DNA from: Kribbella sandramycini
Lineage (GTDB): Bacteria; Actinomycetota; Actinomycetes; Propionibacteriales; Kribbellaceae
Assembly (NCBI RefSeq): GCF_013131805.1
Contig: NZ_JABJRC010000010.1
Coordinates: 1-64,000, forward strand
Direction: 5' to 3'
DNA length: 64,000 nucleotides
Part shown: positions 1 through 10,500 of the stretch, in pieces
How positions within the stretch are numbered: position 1 is the first letter of the stretch
Layout: the number at the start of each line of letters is the position of its first letter
The notes under the pieces: model-generated
The model's input: the letters and a program-made list of their open reading frames with translations, nothing else
Told to the model about the DNA's origin: nothing
The model's database searches: none
Program-made: the position numbers and the translations under genes

Positions 1-53
<53 letters not shown>

Positions 54-76
54 GTGGCTGGGGTTCGCCGGGCATG

Positions 77-114
77 CGAAAGGGGCGCCAGGTGGTTGCC
101 TGGGGCCCCTTTCG
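77..114 (-). terminator. Hairpin terminator after the WXG100-like pair
   Basis: A 16-bp stem with a single mismatch (arms 77-92 and 99-114) and a 6-nt loop lies just past the stop codon of the small leftward gene. It would end the leftward transcript. There is no long U tract, as is common in GC-rich actinobacteria. Confidence 0.7.
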
Positions 115-121
115 GTGCGGG

Positions 122-430
122 TTACTTGGCCTGGTTGAGGCTGTTGCTGATGCCCTGGTCGAAGTCTTCGGCGTTCTTCTTGATGGAGTTGAACATTTCG
201 CGGAAGTCTTCGATGCCTTTGACGGCGGCTTTGAGGCTGGTGTCGAAGTTGTTGTAGGTGTTGCGGATGACCTCGGAGGACTGTTTGAAGACGAGGCCGT
301 CCTCGACCAGGGTGTTGACCCGGGTGCGGAGGTTCTCGACCAGGGGGACGATCTGGTCGTGGGCGTTCTTCATCACGTTGGTGACATCGACGATCTTGCC
401 GTAGTCGAGGTTGATGCCGTCGTACGCCAT
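122..430 (-). CDS. WXG100-like small helical protein
   Basis: The product has 102 residues, close to the usual size of ESX/WXG100 substrates (about 100). It is predicted all-helical and acidic, without a signal peptide or membrane segment. No strict W-x-G turn is visible, so the family link rests on size, helical pattern and position. It may be an EsxA/EsxB-type partner or chaperone for the giant effector encoded divergently. The ATG start is preceded by an AGGAAC ribosome-binding site. It lies 35 bp downstream of the other leftward gene and is followed by a hairpin terminator, so the two probably form one operon. Confidence 0.7.
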   Translation of the reverse strand: MAYDGINLDYGKIVDVTNVMKNAHDQIVPLVENLRTRVNTLVEDGLVFKQSSEVIRNTYNNFDTSLKAAVKGIEDFREMFNSIKKNAEDFDQGISNSLNQAK

Positions 431-465
431 TGCGGGTGTTCCTTTCGGTGGGCGTTCCGCTCGGT

Positions 466-1362
466 CTAGACGCCGATCGGGTAGGGGTAGTAGTCGTAGT
501 CGTCCTCGGGCTTCGGCTTCTCGACCCAGTCGGCGGCGGTGCCGTCGTCGTTGTCGGGGCCGCGGGTGTACTCGGTGACGGTGCCGTCGGAGTCGGTGGT
601 GGTCTTGGTGCCGCTGCCGTCGCCGGCCAGGTTGGTCACCGTGACGTCCTTCTTGCCTTCGGCGTCGGTGCTGGTGGCGGTGGAGGTGCTGCTGCCGTCG
701 CCGTTGATCTTGGTCTCGTCGTGCACCTTGCTGCCGTCGGGGTAGGTGCTGTCGGTGATCATCGTGTGCTTGTCGTCGCTGTACGTTGTCACCGAGTGGT
801 AGGTCTTGCCGTCGTAGGTGACCGTGGTCTCTTCCTTGATCACGTTGCCCTGGTCGTCCAGGGTCAGGTGCGTCTGGATGTTGCCGCGGTCGGTGGTGAT
901 GGTCTGGTCCAGTGGGGCGTCGCCGGGGTTGGTGGCGCTGCAGAAGTCGGGCGCCTCGGTGCCGGCGGGCAGGTTCTCGCACTCGCCCTTGTGGGCCTGG
1001 TAGTAGTCCCACTGGGACTTGTCGCGCTGCCAGTTGGACAGCGCCAGGTTGCTGTTGGTGACGTTCATGCCCTGGGCGATCTCGGCGTCGAACTGCAGAA
1101 ACGCCTCACCGACCGACCCGAAGGAGCCGGCGAGCTTCTTCAGCCCGTCCTCGGCCTTGGTCATCGTGCCCTGGGCGTTGGTGTGCAGGGACGAGATCGC
1201 GTAGTAGATCGAACTGCTGCCCAGGACGTCGGAGCTGTCCGAGTTCGCCAGCGTGCTGAACAGACTGTCGTTCAACGTCGGCTTGATGTTCCCCGCGAGG
1301 TCCTCGAGGTCCTTCTTGGCGTCGTTGAGCAGGTTGTAGTTCATCTTGAGTTTGTCGGGCAC
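466..1362 (-). CDS. ESX-type helical protein with Thr/Asp-rich beta tail
   Basis: A 298-residue protein. The N-terminal ~120 residues are helical and resemble WXG100/PE-PPE-like type VII substrates. The remainder is a low-complexity tail rich in Thr, Asp, Ser and Gly, with short repeated beta strands (T-V-T-Y-D-G-K-like) and ending in Tyr/Pro/Asp. I chose the GTG at 1362 because an AGGAGGGG ribosome-binding site lies 5 nt upstream. An in-frame GTG at 1380 would place that site inside the gene. It is the first gene of a leftward pair and shares a promoter region with the giant effector, suggesting co-regulation. No function is assigned; export or surface display is inferred. Confidence 0.68.
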   Translation of the reverse strand: MPDKLKMNYNLLNDAKKDLEDLAGNIKPTLNDSLFSTLANSDSSDVLGSSSIYYAISSLHTNAQGTMTKAEDGLKKLAGSFGSVGEAFLQFDAEIAQGMNVTNSNLALSNWQRDKSQWDYYQAHKGECENLPAGTEAPDFCSATNPGDAPLDQTITTDRGNIQTHLTLDDQGNVIKEETTVTYDGKTYHSVTTYSDDKHTMITDSTYPDGSKVHDETKINGDGSSTSTATSTDAEGKKDVTVTNLAGDGSGTKTTTDSDGTVTEYTRGPDNDDGTAADWVEKPKPEDDYDYYPYPIGV

Positions 1363-1400
1363 CCAAACCCCTCCTGACACGCTGGCTCGGCCTGGCCTAC

Positions 1401-1482
1401 GTACTGACCACGCCGGAACCGGCCCCCGAGTTCATTCCGATTTCGGAGTGAACTCCGAGGCCCGCTCGCGCGTGGTCAGTAC
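1401..1482. promoter_or_regulatory. Nested inverted repeat in the divergent effector promoter
   Basis: Outer arms at 1401-1413 and 1470-1482 are a perfect 13-bp inverted repeat (GTACTGACCACGC and its complement). Inside, bases 1427-1440 and 1443-1456 form a second dyad matching at 12 of 14 positions. The block sits between the leftward pair and the rightward giant gene, so it probably carries both promoters and a shared regulator site. It could also extrude as a cruciform. Confidence 0.6.
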
Positions 1483-1512
1483 GAGGGCTGACCGAGCGTG
1501 AGGAGGGGATGA

Positions 1513-4500
1513 ATGCCACGGCCGGGCGACTGGGACGCGATCGGACTGGGCAGCGACCCCACTCCCGGGGAGCCCGAGACGATCGGCCAGCTGGCCGAGG
1601 TGCTGCAGAAGATCGGCGGCAAGGCCCGCGAGATCATGACCGCGGTCGACTCGGTGATGAACACGAACAACGACAGCGTGTTCGTCGGCGCCACCGCGGA
1701 CGCGCTTCGCGGCAAGGTCGACGGCCGCCTGCGCGGCCATGTCGAGGATGTCGCCAACGCCTTCGAGACCGCCGCCACCGCCCTGCGCGAGTGGCGAACC
1801 GCGGTCGAGGGCTACCAGCGGACGGCGGACGCCGCGCTGAACGCCGGTCGCGGACTGGCCGAGGACGACCCCGAGCGGGAGCGCCAGAAGGGCGTCGCCG
1901 AGCAGGCCGGCCGGGACCAGTCGGATGCCGCCAGCGGTTTCGCCGGCCGGATCAACGGCGTCTCCGACATCCAGCTGCCGATCTCGGAGTGCGAGGCCTT
2001 CTGGGAGGCCTTCAAGTGGCTGGCGATCATCCTGATCATCCCGGCGCTGATCTTCGGCGGCCCGATCGCGCTGATCGCGCTCGGCGTCAACCTGGCGCTG
2101 TTCATCAAGACGATCGTGGACGTCGCCAACGGCGACGCCACCTTCCTGGACCTGTTCCTGGCCGGGCTGGGCCTGATCGCGCCGACCACCAAGGCGCTGC
2201 CGATCTTCTCCATCCTGAAGGGCGTCGCGAGCGGGATCGGCGCCGGTGTGAAGGGGATCGCGCAAACCTTCCGGAACATCTTCAGCAAGGACTTCCTGAT
2301 GAGCGGCCTGACCGGGCTGCGCGGTCTGGGCAGCCTGGTCAACCTGACGATCCGCGAGACCGGCCTGTTCGTGGTGAAGAACCTGCGCAACTTCCCGGTC
2401 AGCGCCGCGAGTTTCGTGAACAACTTCGGCACCATCGCACTCGGCGCGTTCAGCAAGATCTCGCTCACCTTCCAGGCCGGGATGGGTGCGATCGGCCGCG
2501 GTTTCGTGAACTTCGGCAAGGGCATCGGGACGGTCTTCACCGGCACCAAGCAGTTCATCGGCGCGCATTTCGGCAACCTGCAGTGGACCCGGATCTTCCT
2601 GCCGGTCGCGGCCAACGACATCCGCGCCTTCCAGGCGATGGGGATGAGCAACTGGGCCTCGTTCACCCAGGCGCTGAAGGTCGGCGTGATCGGCCGCGGC
2701 GTCTTCGCCCAGAACGTCTACGGGATGCCGACGATGGCGGCGATCGGCCGCGGGATCAGCGCGGCCCCGATCCACACCGGCAACCTGTCGTTCGTCGACA
2801 ACCTGAAGACGTTCTTCAACGAGGCGATGGACCCGCCGAAACTGGTGCCCGCCGTGCACATCAACAACTTCGGCCTGGCCACCGACTCCGGGTTCGGCGC
2901 CGGCAAGGCGTTCACCGCGATCGACGAGATCAACATCGCGCCGATGACGCCGATGCCGCCGACGAACGTCGGGGTCAGCGCGATCAACCCGCCGACCGTG
3001 CAGACGGCCGGCGGTCTGCACGTGCCGGTCACCGCGAACGTCGGCAACGTGTCGACCAACGTCAGCTCGCTGCACGTCGGCACGCCGTCCCTGGGTAACG
3101 TCGGCAACGTCTCCACGAACCTCCCCGGGATGCACGCCGGGACGCCGTCGCTCGGCAACGTCGGGAACCTGACGACGAACATCCCGGCCATGCACGCCGG
3201 TACGCCGTCCGTCGGCAGCCTCACGACGAACATCTCCGGCCTGCACACCGGCTCGCCGACCGTGAACGGCGTGAACGGGATCGAGGGCCTGGTCCAGGGG
3301 ATGCCGAACGGCAACCAGGTGGCGCTGCCGGCGTTGCCGACCAACGGGTTGACGCACGGCGCGACCGGCGCGGGCACCGGGAACTTCGGGCACCTGACCG
3401 GGAACGCGAACGTCGCCCAGCCGAATGTGAACGTCAGCTCGCTGCACGTGTCGGCCCCGCAGTCCACCGGCATCGGCGACCTGGTCAACTCCGGCATCCG
3501 GAACAACACTCCGACGGTCTCGCCGAACTTCGGTCAGCTGATCGGGGACGGCGCCGGGCAAGGGTTCCAGGCGCAGCACATCCGGACGTCGATCGACGAG
3601 ATCCTGCACTCGCCGGCCGCGACGAACGCGAACCTCACGTCGGTCACGCCGCCCGCCGTCGACCGGGTGAACACCGCGCTGAACCTGGTGCACGGCGGGC
3701 CGGAGATCAAGGTCGGCGCCGCGCCGGTGAAGGTCGACAACCCCAGCCTCGCCGGCACGCAGAACCTCGCCTCGCCGCCGCCTGCCGCGCACGTCCAGCC
3801 GGTCAACATGCCGCGCACCGACGTCCCCATCCAGACGACCCTGGTCCCGAACACGCCCGGCCTGGGCGGGACGCCGGGCCACATCGGCACCCCCGGAGTC
3901 GGCAGCGCCCCAGGCTCGATCGGCACGCCGGGAGTGGGCGGGGCACCCGGTCACATCGGCACTCCTGGTGTCGGCGGACTGCCCGGGCAGCTCGGGACAC
4001 CCGGGAACGTCGGTACGCCGGGCGGGGGGCACTCGTTCGCACTCGGGAAGTCCGAGATCCCGCTGACCGGGCTGGACGGGCACCCGGGCGCGATGATCAA
4101 GGTTGAGCGCTTCGAAGGCGGGATGACGCAGTTCAACCTGCACGGCGGCGGCCCGAACGGCCGGCTCGACGTGCTGAACGGCGGCGGGGTGCGGTTCACC
4201 GACACCTCGACCGGCGCGACCACCCGGTTCGGCAGCGACGGCATCGTCATCGACCAGGGACTTCGGCTGGTCAAGGGTGACGGCGTACTGCGGCCGACCG
4301 ACCAGATCGCCGTCAAGGGGGCCGACGGCAACTTCCACATCACCGGGCTGGACGGCAAGCTGGTGCCGGACGGGCTGAAGGTGCGTGGGCTCGACACCGG
4401 CGGCGTCCAGATCCTCGGCAAGGACGGCGCGTCCTGGAACTACGGCGCCACCGGCAAACTCGAGGGCCAGAACATCACCGCCGCCTGGAACGGCGATGTC

Positions 4501-7500
4501 GCCGCCAAGGCGGGCGTCTTCCGCAAGGTCGGCGACACCGACGCGATGGTCGACGCCAAGATGGACGACTTCCGGTCCGTCCAGAACGCTCAGAAGAACC
4601 TCGACATCGCCAACGAGAACGTGGCGATCCACGGTCAGCGCGCCGACGGCCCGTCGACCGCGCCGTCGGTCGGCGAGCAGGTGCACATCGATCTGCGCGG
4701 CGCGCAGAACGACCTGGCCAACGCCAAGCAGACCTTCGAGACCAAGCACGGCGTCAATCCGGACGGCATCCAGCAGCAGCTCGACGACCTGCTGGCCGGC
4801 TCGCTCAAGGAGCGCCCGCGGCTGCCCGGTGGCGCGCGGCCGCAGACCTACGACCTGCCGGGTGGCAACGGCGTTCGGTTCGAAGTTGCCGACGGCAAGC
4901 GAATCACCATCCACAGCGACGGTTACGGCTCCGAGGTGGTCGGCAACACCGTCAAGATCACCCAGAACTCGACCGGCCATTCGTGGACCTACAGCCTCGG
5001 CTTCGGGAACCGGGTCAACCACATCGGCGAATCGTTCCCACTGAGCGGCGGCCTGTTCGACGGTAAGCCGGTCTCGCTCCAGGGCACGCTCGGCCAGTTC
5101 GACCGCGGCGGCCTGGTCAGCGACGGGAAGGCGTTCCCGGTCAAGGTCACCGACGACACGATCACGGTTGGTTCGCCGCAAGGCCCGCTCAGCTACAACC
5201 GGAACGGCGTCTTCACCGGCGCCGGCCCGAACGACGCCGGTCACCTGCCGAAACCGGCCCCGCCCGCGCACCTGCTCGACGACCCGGCAGCGCTGGCGCG
5301 CTGGCAGTCCCAGGTCGACCTGTCCCGCACCCACCTGACCGTGGCCGCGTCGGACAAGGCCGTGTCGAACCTGATGAAGGACGTCATGGGCGGCTCCTTC
5401 ACCTCCAAACGCGGGTACGACGGCTACGTGAACCCGACCGCGCTCGGCGACGGCACGCTGGTCGGCAAGGCGCGCCAGTTCGACACGATCACCCAGGACC
5501 TGCTGTTCAAGGGCCCGGCCGACGACATCACCGTCTACCGCGGCGTGAACCTGGACCCGCACGCGGCCGCCGCGAACAGTTTCACCGAGCGGCTGCCGAT
5601 CTCGACCTCGACGTCGATGAAGTTCCAGGACGACTGGGCCAAGAACGGCGTCCTGTCGAACCGGGTCGTGTTCGAGATCGACGTCCCGGCGAATCACGGC
5701 AAGCTCGCGATGTCGTACCCCGACGGCTACAAGCCGGGCAGCACCGAGGCCCGCGCCTGGAACCAGGACCAGTCCGAGTTCACGCTGGCGCCCACCACGT
5801 TGACCCGGACCGGGAAGCCGGACCGCTTCGAGAACGGCCTGCGGATCATCTCGGTCAAGGCCGATCAGATCCCGGCGTCCCGGCTCGAGTCGCTGATCAC
5901 CGAGCAGTGGAAGGGCCTGGACTCGGCGACCGCGTTCGACGATTTCGCGAAGTCCTTCAGCCAGCAGAATCTGCGCAACTTCGACGGTTTCGACGACGCG
6001 ATCACCCGGACGACGACCAGCAGCGACAACCTGATGCACACGATCCACGTCCAGCGGCCGGGGTTCGCGGACGAGCTGACGATCACCGTGATGCGCAACG
6101 AGCAGGCCGACTCGGTCCGCGTGACGATGGTGACCGACGGTAAGACGGTCTTCAACCAGACCTGGTCGAAGACCGATTTCCGCAACCTGGCCACGGATCT
6201 GCGCGGTAACGTGCTCTTCAACAACGAGCAGTTCACCAACCTGGCCAAGCCCGCCGAGTGGACCAAGGCGCGCCCGACCGGCCAGCAGATCGCCGATGCC
6301 TGGGACGCCGACAGCCTCGCTCGGACGAATGTCTTCCGGCAGCCCGGCGACGCCGATTCCCTCGTCAACCAGCGCGCCAACGACTTCGTCGCCGTCCAGA
6401 AGGCGCAGAACGACCTGGGCAAGGCGCTGGAGAACTTCACCATCAACGGCAACCGGATCGAGGGCCCCTCGTCCGGGATGTCGATCGGCGACCAGGCCCG
6501 GGTCAGCCTGCAGCACGCGCAGGGCGAGTTCACGAAGGCCAAGGAGATCTTCGAGTCCAAGTACCCGGGGATGAACGTCGAGAGCGTCCAGCACCAGCTC
6601 GACGAGCTGCTGGTCGACTCGCTCCGCGACCGCCCGCGATTGGTTGCCGGCGGCATCCAGCCGCGCCCGGCCGCCATCCCCGACGGCAACGCGTTCTTCA
6701 AGGTGGACGACGGCGTCGTCACGTTCAGCGGCCCGAACGCGAACGCCTTCAGTAGCAGCTTCGACGGCCCGACGCTGAAGATCACCGAGACCGCGTTCGA
6801 CGGGAATATCACCCGCCAGCTCGAGTTCTCGATCAACCGGCGGACCAACATGCCGATCCTGAACCGGGACGAGTTCACGCTCACCGGCGGCCCGTTCCAG
6901 GGGCAGCGGATCGGCGCCGAAATCGAGGTCGGCCTGCCCGGGGCCTCGGTCCTGGACGACGGCGCCGGTGGTCGCGTCCCGGTGCAGTACCTGTCCGGTG
7001 AGTTCCACGTCCCGTCGACGCTCGGCCCGGCGAAGTACACCCGGCAGGGCGATTTCATCGGGATCGGCAGCACCCGGACCGACCACCTGCCGCCGGTGAC
7101 CCCGCCGGCCGGCCTGCTCGGCGACGACCTGGCCCGCTGGACCGCCCAGGCCGAGATCTCCCGCACGCACCTGACCGCGGCCAACCAGCTGGACGACGTC
7201 GGCAACATGATGCAGTCGGTTGCCGAGGGCGCCTTCACCTCCAAGCGCGGGTACGGCGGTTACGTCGACAACGCGTTCCACCACGGCTCGCTCGAGGAGC
7301 AGGTGCTCGAGTTCAACACCGTCGCGAACTCGCTGCTCGTCGACGGCAAGATCGGCAAGACCACCGTCTACCGCGGTGTCGCGATGGACAAGGCGGCCGC
7401 CCAGGCCGATGTGTTCATCGAGCGGCTGCCGGTCTCGACGTCGAGTGAGTGGAAGTTCCAGCCCGAGTGGGCCAAGGGCGCCGACTTCGACAAGCGGGTC

Positions 7501-10500
7501 GTGTTCAAGATCGACGTCCCGGAGACGCACGGCAAGCTCGCGATGGCGTACCCGGACGACTACGTGCGCGGCGCGAACGACGCGCTGCCGAAGAACCAGG
7601 GCCAGTTCGAAGTGACGTTGTCGCCGACGATCCTGGAGCGCACCGGCCCGTCGTTCCAGCAGGACGGCCTGACCGTCATCCCGGTCCGGGCCAAGCAGAT
7701 GACCGACGAGCAGATCGGTCACTACCTGACCGAGCGCTGGCAGGGCTTCGACTCCGCGGACGCGTTCGACGACTTCGGCAAGGCGCTGGACCAGGGCTCG
7801 CTGCAGAAGTTCCCGGGGATGTCCGACATCACCGCGGCCTCGGCGAAGTCCGCCGACAACCTGGTCAACGAGATCACGGTCAGCAAGGTCGGGTTCGAGG
7901 GCAACGACCTCAAGATCACCGTGACCCGCAACGTGGACGCCGATTCCGTCACGGTCAAGGCGACGGCGGACGGTCGGAGTACCTTCAACCACACCTGGAG
8001 CCGCGAGCAGTTCGCCAACATCGCGACCGACCTCAAAGCCGGGACGCTGCACGACAACGACCTGTTCGTCTCGATGTCGAAACCGGCCGACTGGGCGTCG
8101 AAGGGCAAATCCTTCAGTCCGCAGTGGGACGCCGATCTGGCCGCCCGCAGCCAGGTGTTCACCCGGGCCGGCGACACCGACGCGATCGTCAGCGGCCGGA
8201 TGGAGGACTTCGCCCGCATCCAGCAGTCCCAGCAGAACCTCACCGCCGCGACCCGCAACGTCGAGCTGCACGGCGGCCGCCTGGACGGCGACTCGAACGG
8301 CCCCTCGATCGGCGACCAGGTCCGAATGGATCTGGACTCCGCGCACGCCGACTTCGACGGCGCCCGGGCGGCGTTCAAGCGCAAACACTCGATGGAGTTC
8401 GAGCAGGTCCAGACCGACCTCAACGCGATCAAGCGTCTCAAGCTCGACGGCACCGACGGCTCGGGCCGACTGCCCGGCTCCGGCCGCCTGTACGACGTCC
8501 CGGGCGGCAACGTGTCCTTCCAGGTCGAGAACGGCCTGGTCAGCTTCGCCGGGAACCAGGCCGACCTGTTCCGCGGCGCGGTGAACGGCCGCGAGGTGAC
8601 CATCACTCGCGTGGTCGACGGTCTCGCGGGCGACAGCTGGACCTTCCGGATGGGCTTCGGCCGCCCCAACCTGATCGGCCGGACGATGACGCTCAGCGAC
8701 GGCCCGCTGGCCGGTGAGCTGGTCACCCTGCGCGGGATGGCCGGTCAGCTCGACGGCTCCCTCGGCGACGCCGGCGTCTGGCCGCGTCAGCTGTCCGGTG
8801 ACAACCTGTACGTCGCCTCGCCCTCCGGCCCGCTGCAGTACACCCGGGACGGCGACTTCGTCGGCCACGTGCAGACCGCGACTCGCGATCTCGGCCCGGC
8901 GACCCCGCCGGCGCACCTGCTCAACGACCCGGACGGCCTGGCCCGCTGGACCGCGCAGGTCGACTCGTCGCGCACCCATCTCGACGCCGCGATGAACACC
9001 AAGGCCGTCGAGAACCTGATGAAGGACGTGATGGGCGGCGCCTACACGTCCAAGCGGGGTTACGAGGGTTTCGTGAAACCCGCCGCGCTCACCGACGGCA
9101 CGCTCGCGGCCAAGGTGAACGACTTCAACACGATCACCAAGGACCTGCTCCTCAAGGGCCCGGACGAGCGGACGACGCTCTACCGCGGCGTCTCGATGGA
9201 CCCGCACGCGGCCCAGGCCGACGAGTTCGTCGACCGGCTGCCGAGCTCGACCTCGAACAACCTCGGATTCCAGGAGGAGTGGGCCAAGAACGGCGTCGCC
9301 AGCAACCGGTTCGTCTTCGAGATCGACGTCCCGGCCGGTCACGGCAAGCTGTCGATGGCCTACCCGAAGGGATACGACGCGGGCGAGGGCGCGGCCAAGG
9401 CCTGGAACCAGAGCCAGTGGGAGGTCACGCTCGCGCCGACCGTCCTGAAGCGCACCGGGCCGGACCGGATCGAGGACGGGATGACGATCATCCCGGTCCG
9501 CGCCGAGCAGATCCCGCCGGGGCAGATCGCCGACACGCTGAACGCCAAGTGGCCGGGCATGAACCTGGACACGGCGTACGACGACTTCGTCCGCGCGTTC
9601 GACAACGGCTCGGTCAACCGCTGGGAGGGTTTCGACAACGTCGCCGTCTCGACGACGAAGAGTGCCGACGGCAACCTCACCACGCTGACCGTCAGCAAGC
9701 CCGGGTACGGCGACCAGCTGACCATCCAGGTCAGCAAGGACGTCGACGCCGGGACGGTCGCGGTCAAGATCGACGGCGGCGACGCGGCGTTCAGCAAGGG
9801 CCCGTGGCAGGGCACGGACCTCACCGACCTGGCCGCCCAGCTGCGCGGCAACGTGCTGCACGACAGCGATCTGTTCCTGCAGCTGCCCAAGCCGTCGTCC
9901 TGGGACGTCAAACCGTCTGCAGGTAAGCAGATCGCCGCCGCTTGGGACGCCGACAGCGCGGCCCGGCTCAACGTCTTCCGCGGCCCGGGCGAGTCCGACG
10001 CGATCGCCCTGCAGAAGGCCAACGACTTCGCTTCCGTCCAGAAGGCGCAGGCGAGACTCGACTTCCAGCTCGACAACCTGACCCGCAACGGCGGCCGCCT
10101 GGACGGCTCGTCGAGGGGCATCTCGGTCGGCGACCAGGCCCGCGTCAACCTGACGTATGCGCAGGGTGAGTTCACGAAGGTCAAGGAGATCTTCGAGGCG
10201 AAGTACCCGGGGATGAACGTCGAGAGTGTTCAGCACCAGCTCGACGAGTTGCTGGACGCCTCGCTGAAGAACCGTCCGCGGCTGGTCGCCGGGATGGACG
10301 GCCGGTCGACCGACGACGCCGTACCGCCCACCCACACGGCCCCGCCGCCGCCTCCGCCGCCGCCCGCGCAGGCGGTCCCGCCGCCTCCGCCCCCGCCGCC
10401 GCACACGGCTCCGGTGCCGCCGCCTCCGCCGCCCACGCTGGCCAACCAGGCCGGTACGGCGCCCGCGCCGGCTCCGGTGCGCCCGCAGCGGGCCGTAGCG

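Noticed and set aside
430..1377. A plus-strand open frame opposite the leftward ESX-like gene
   Set aside because: Its product is Val/Gly repeat nonsense; the minus-strand gene has a good start site and a sensible composition.
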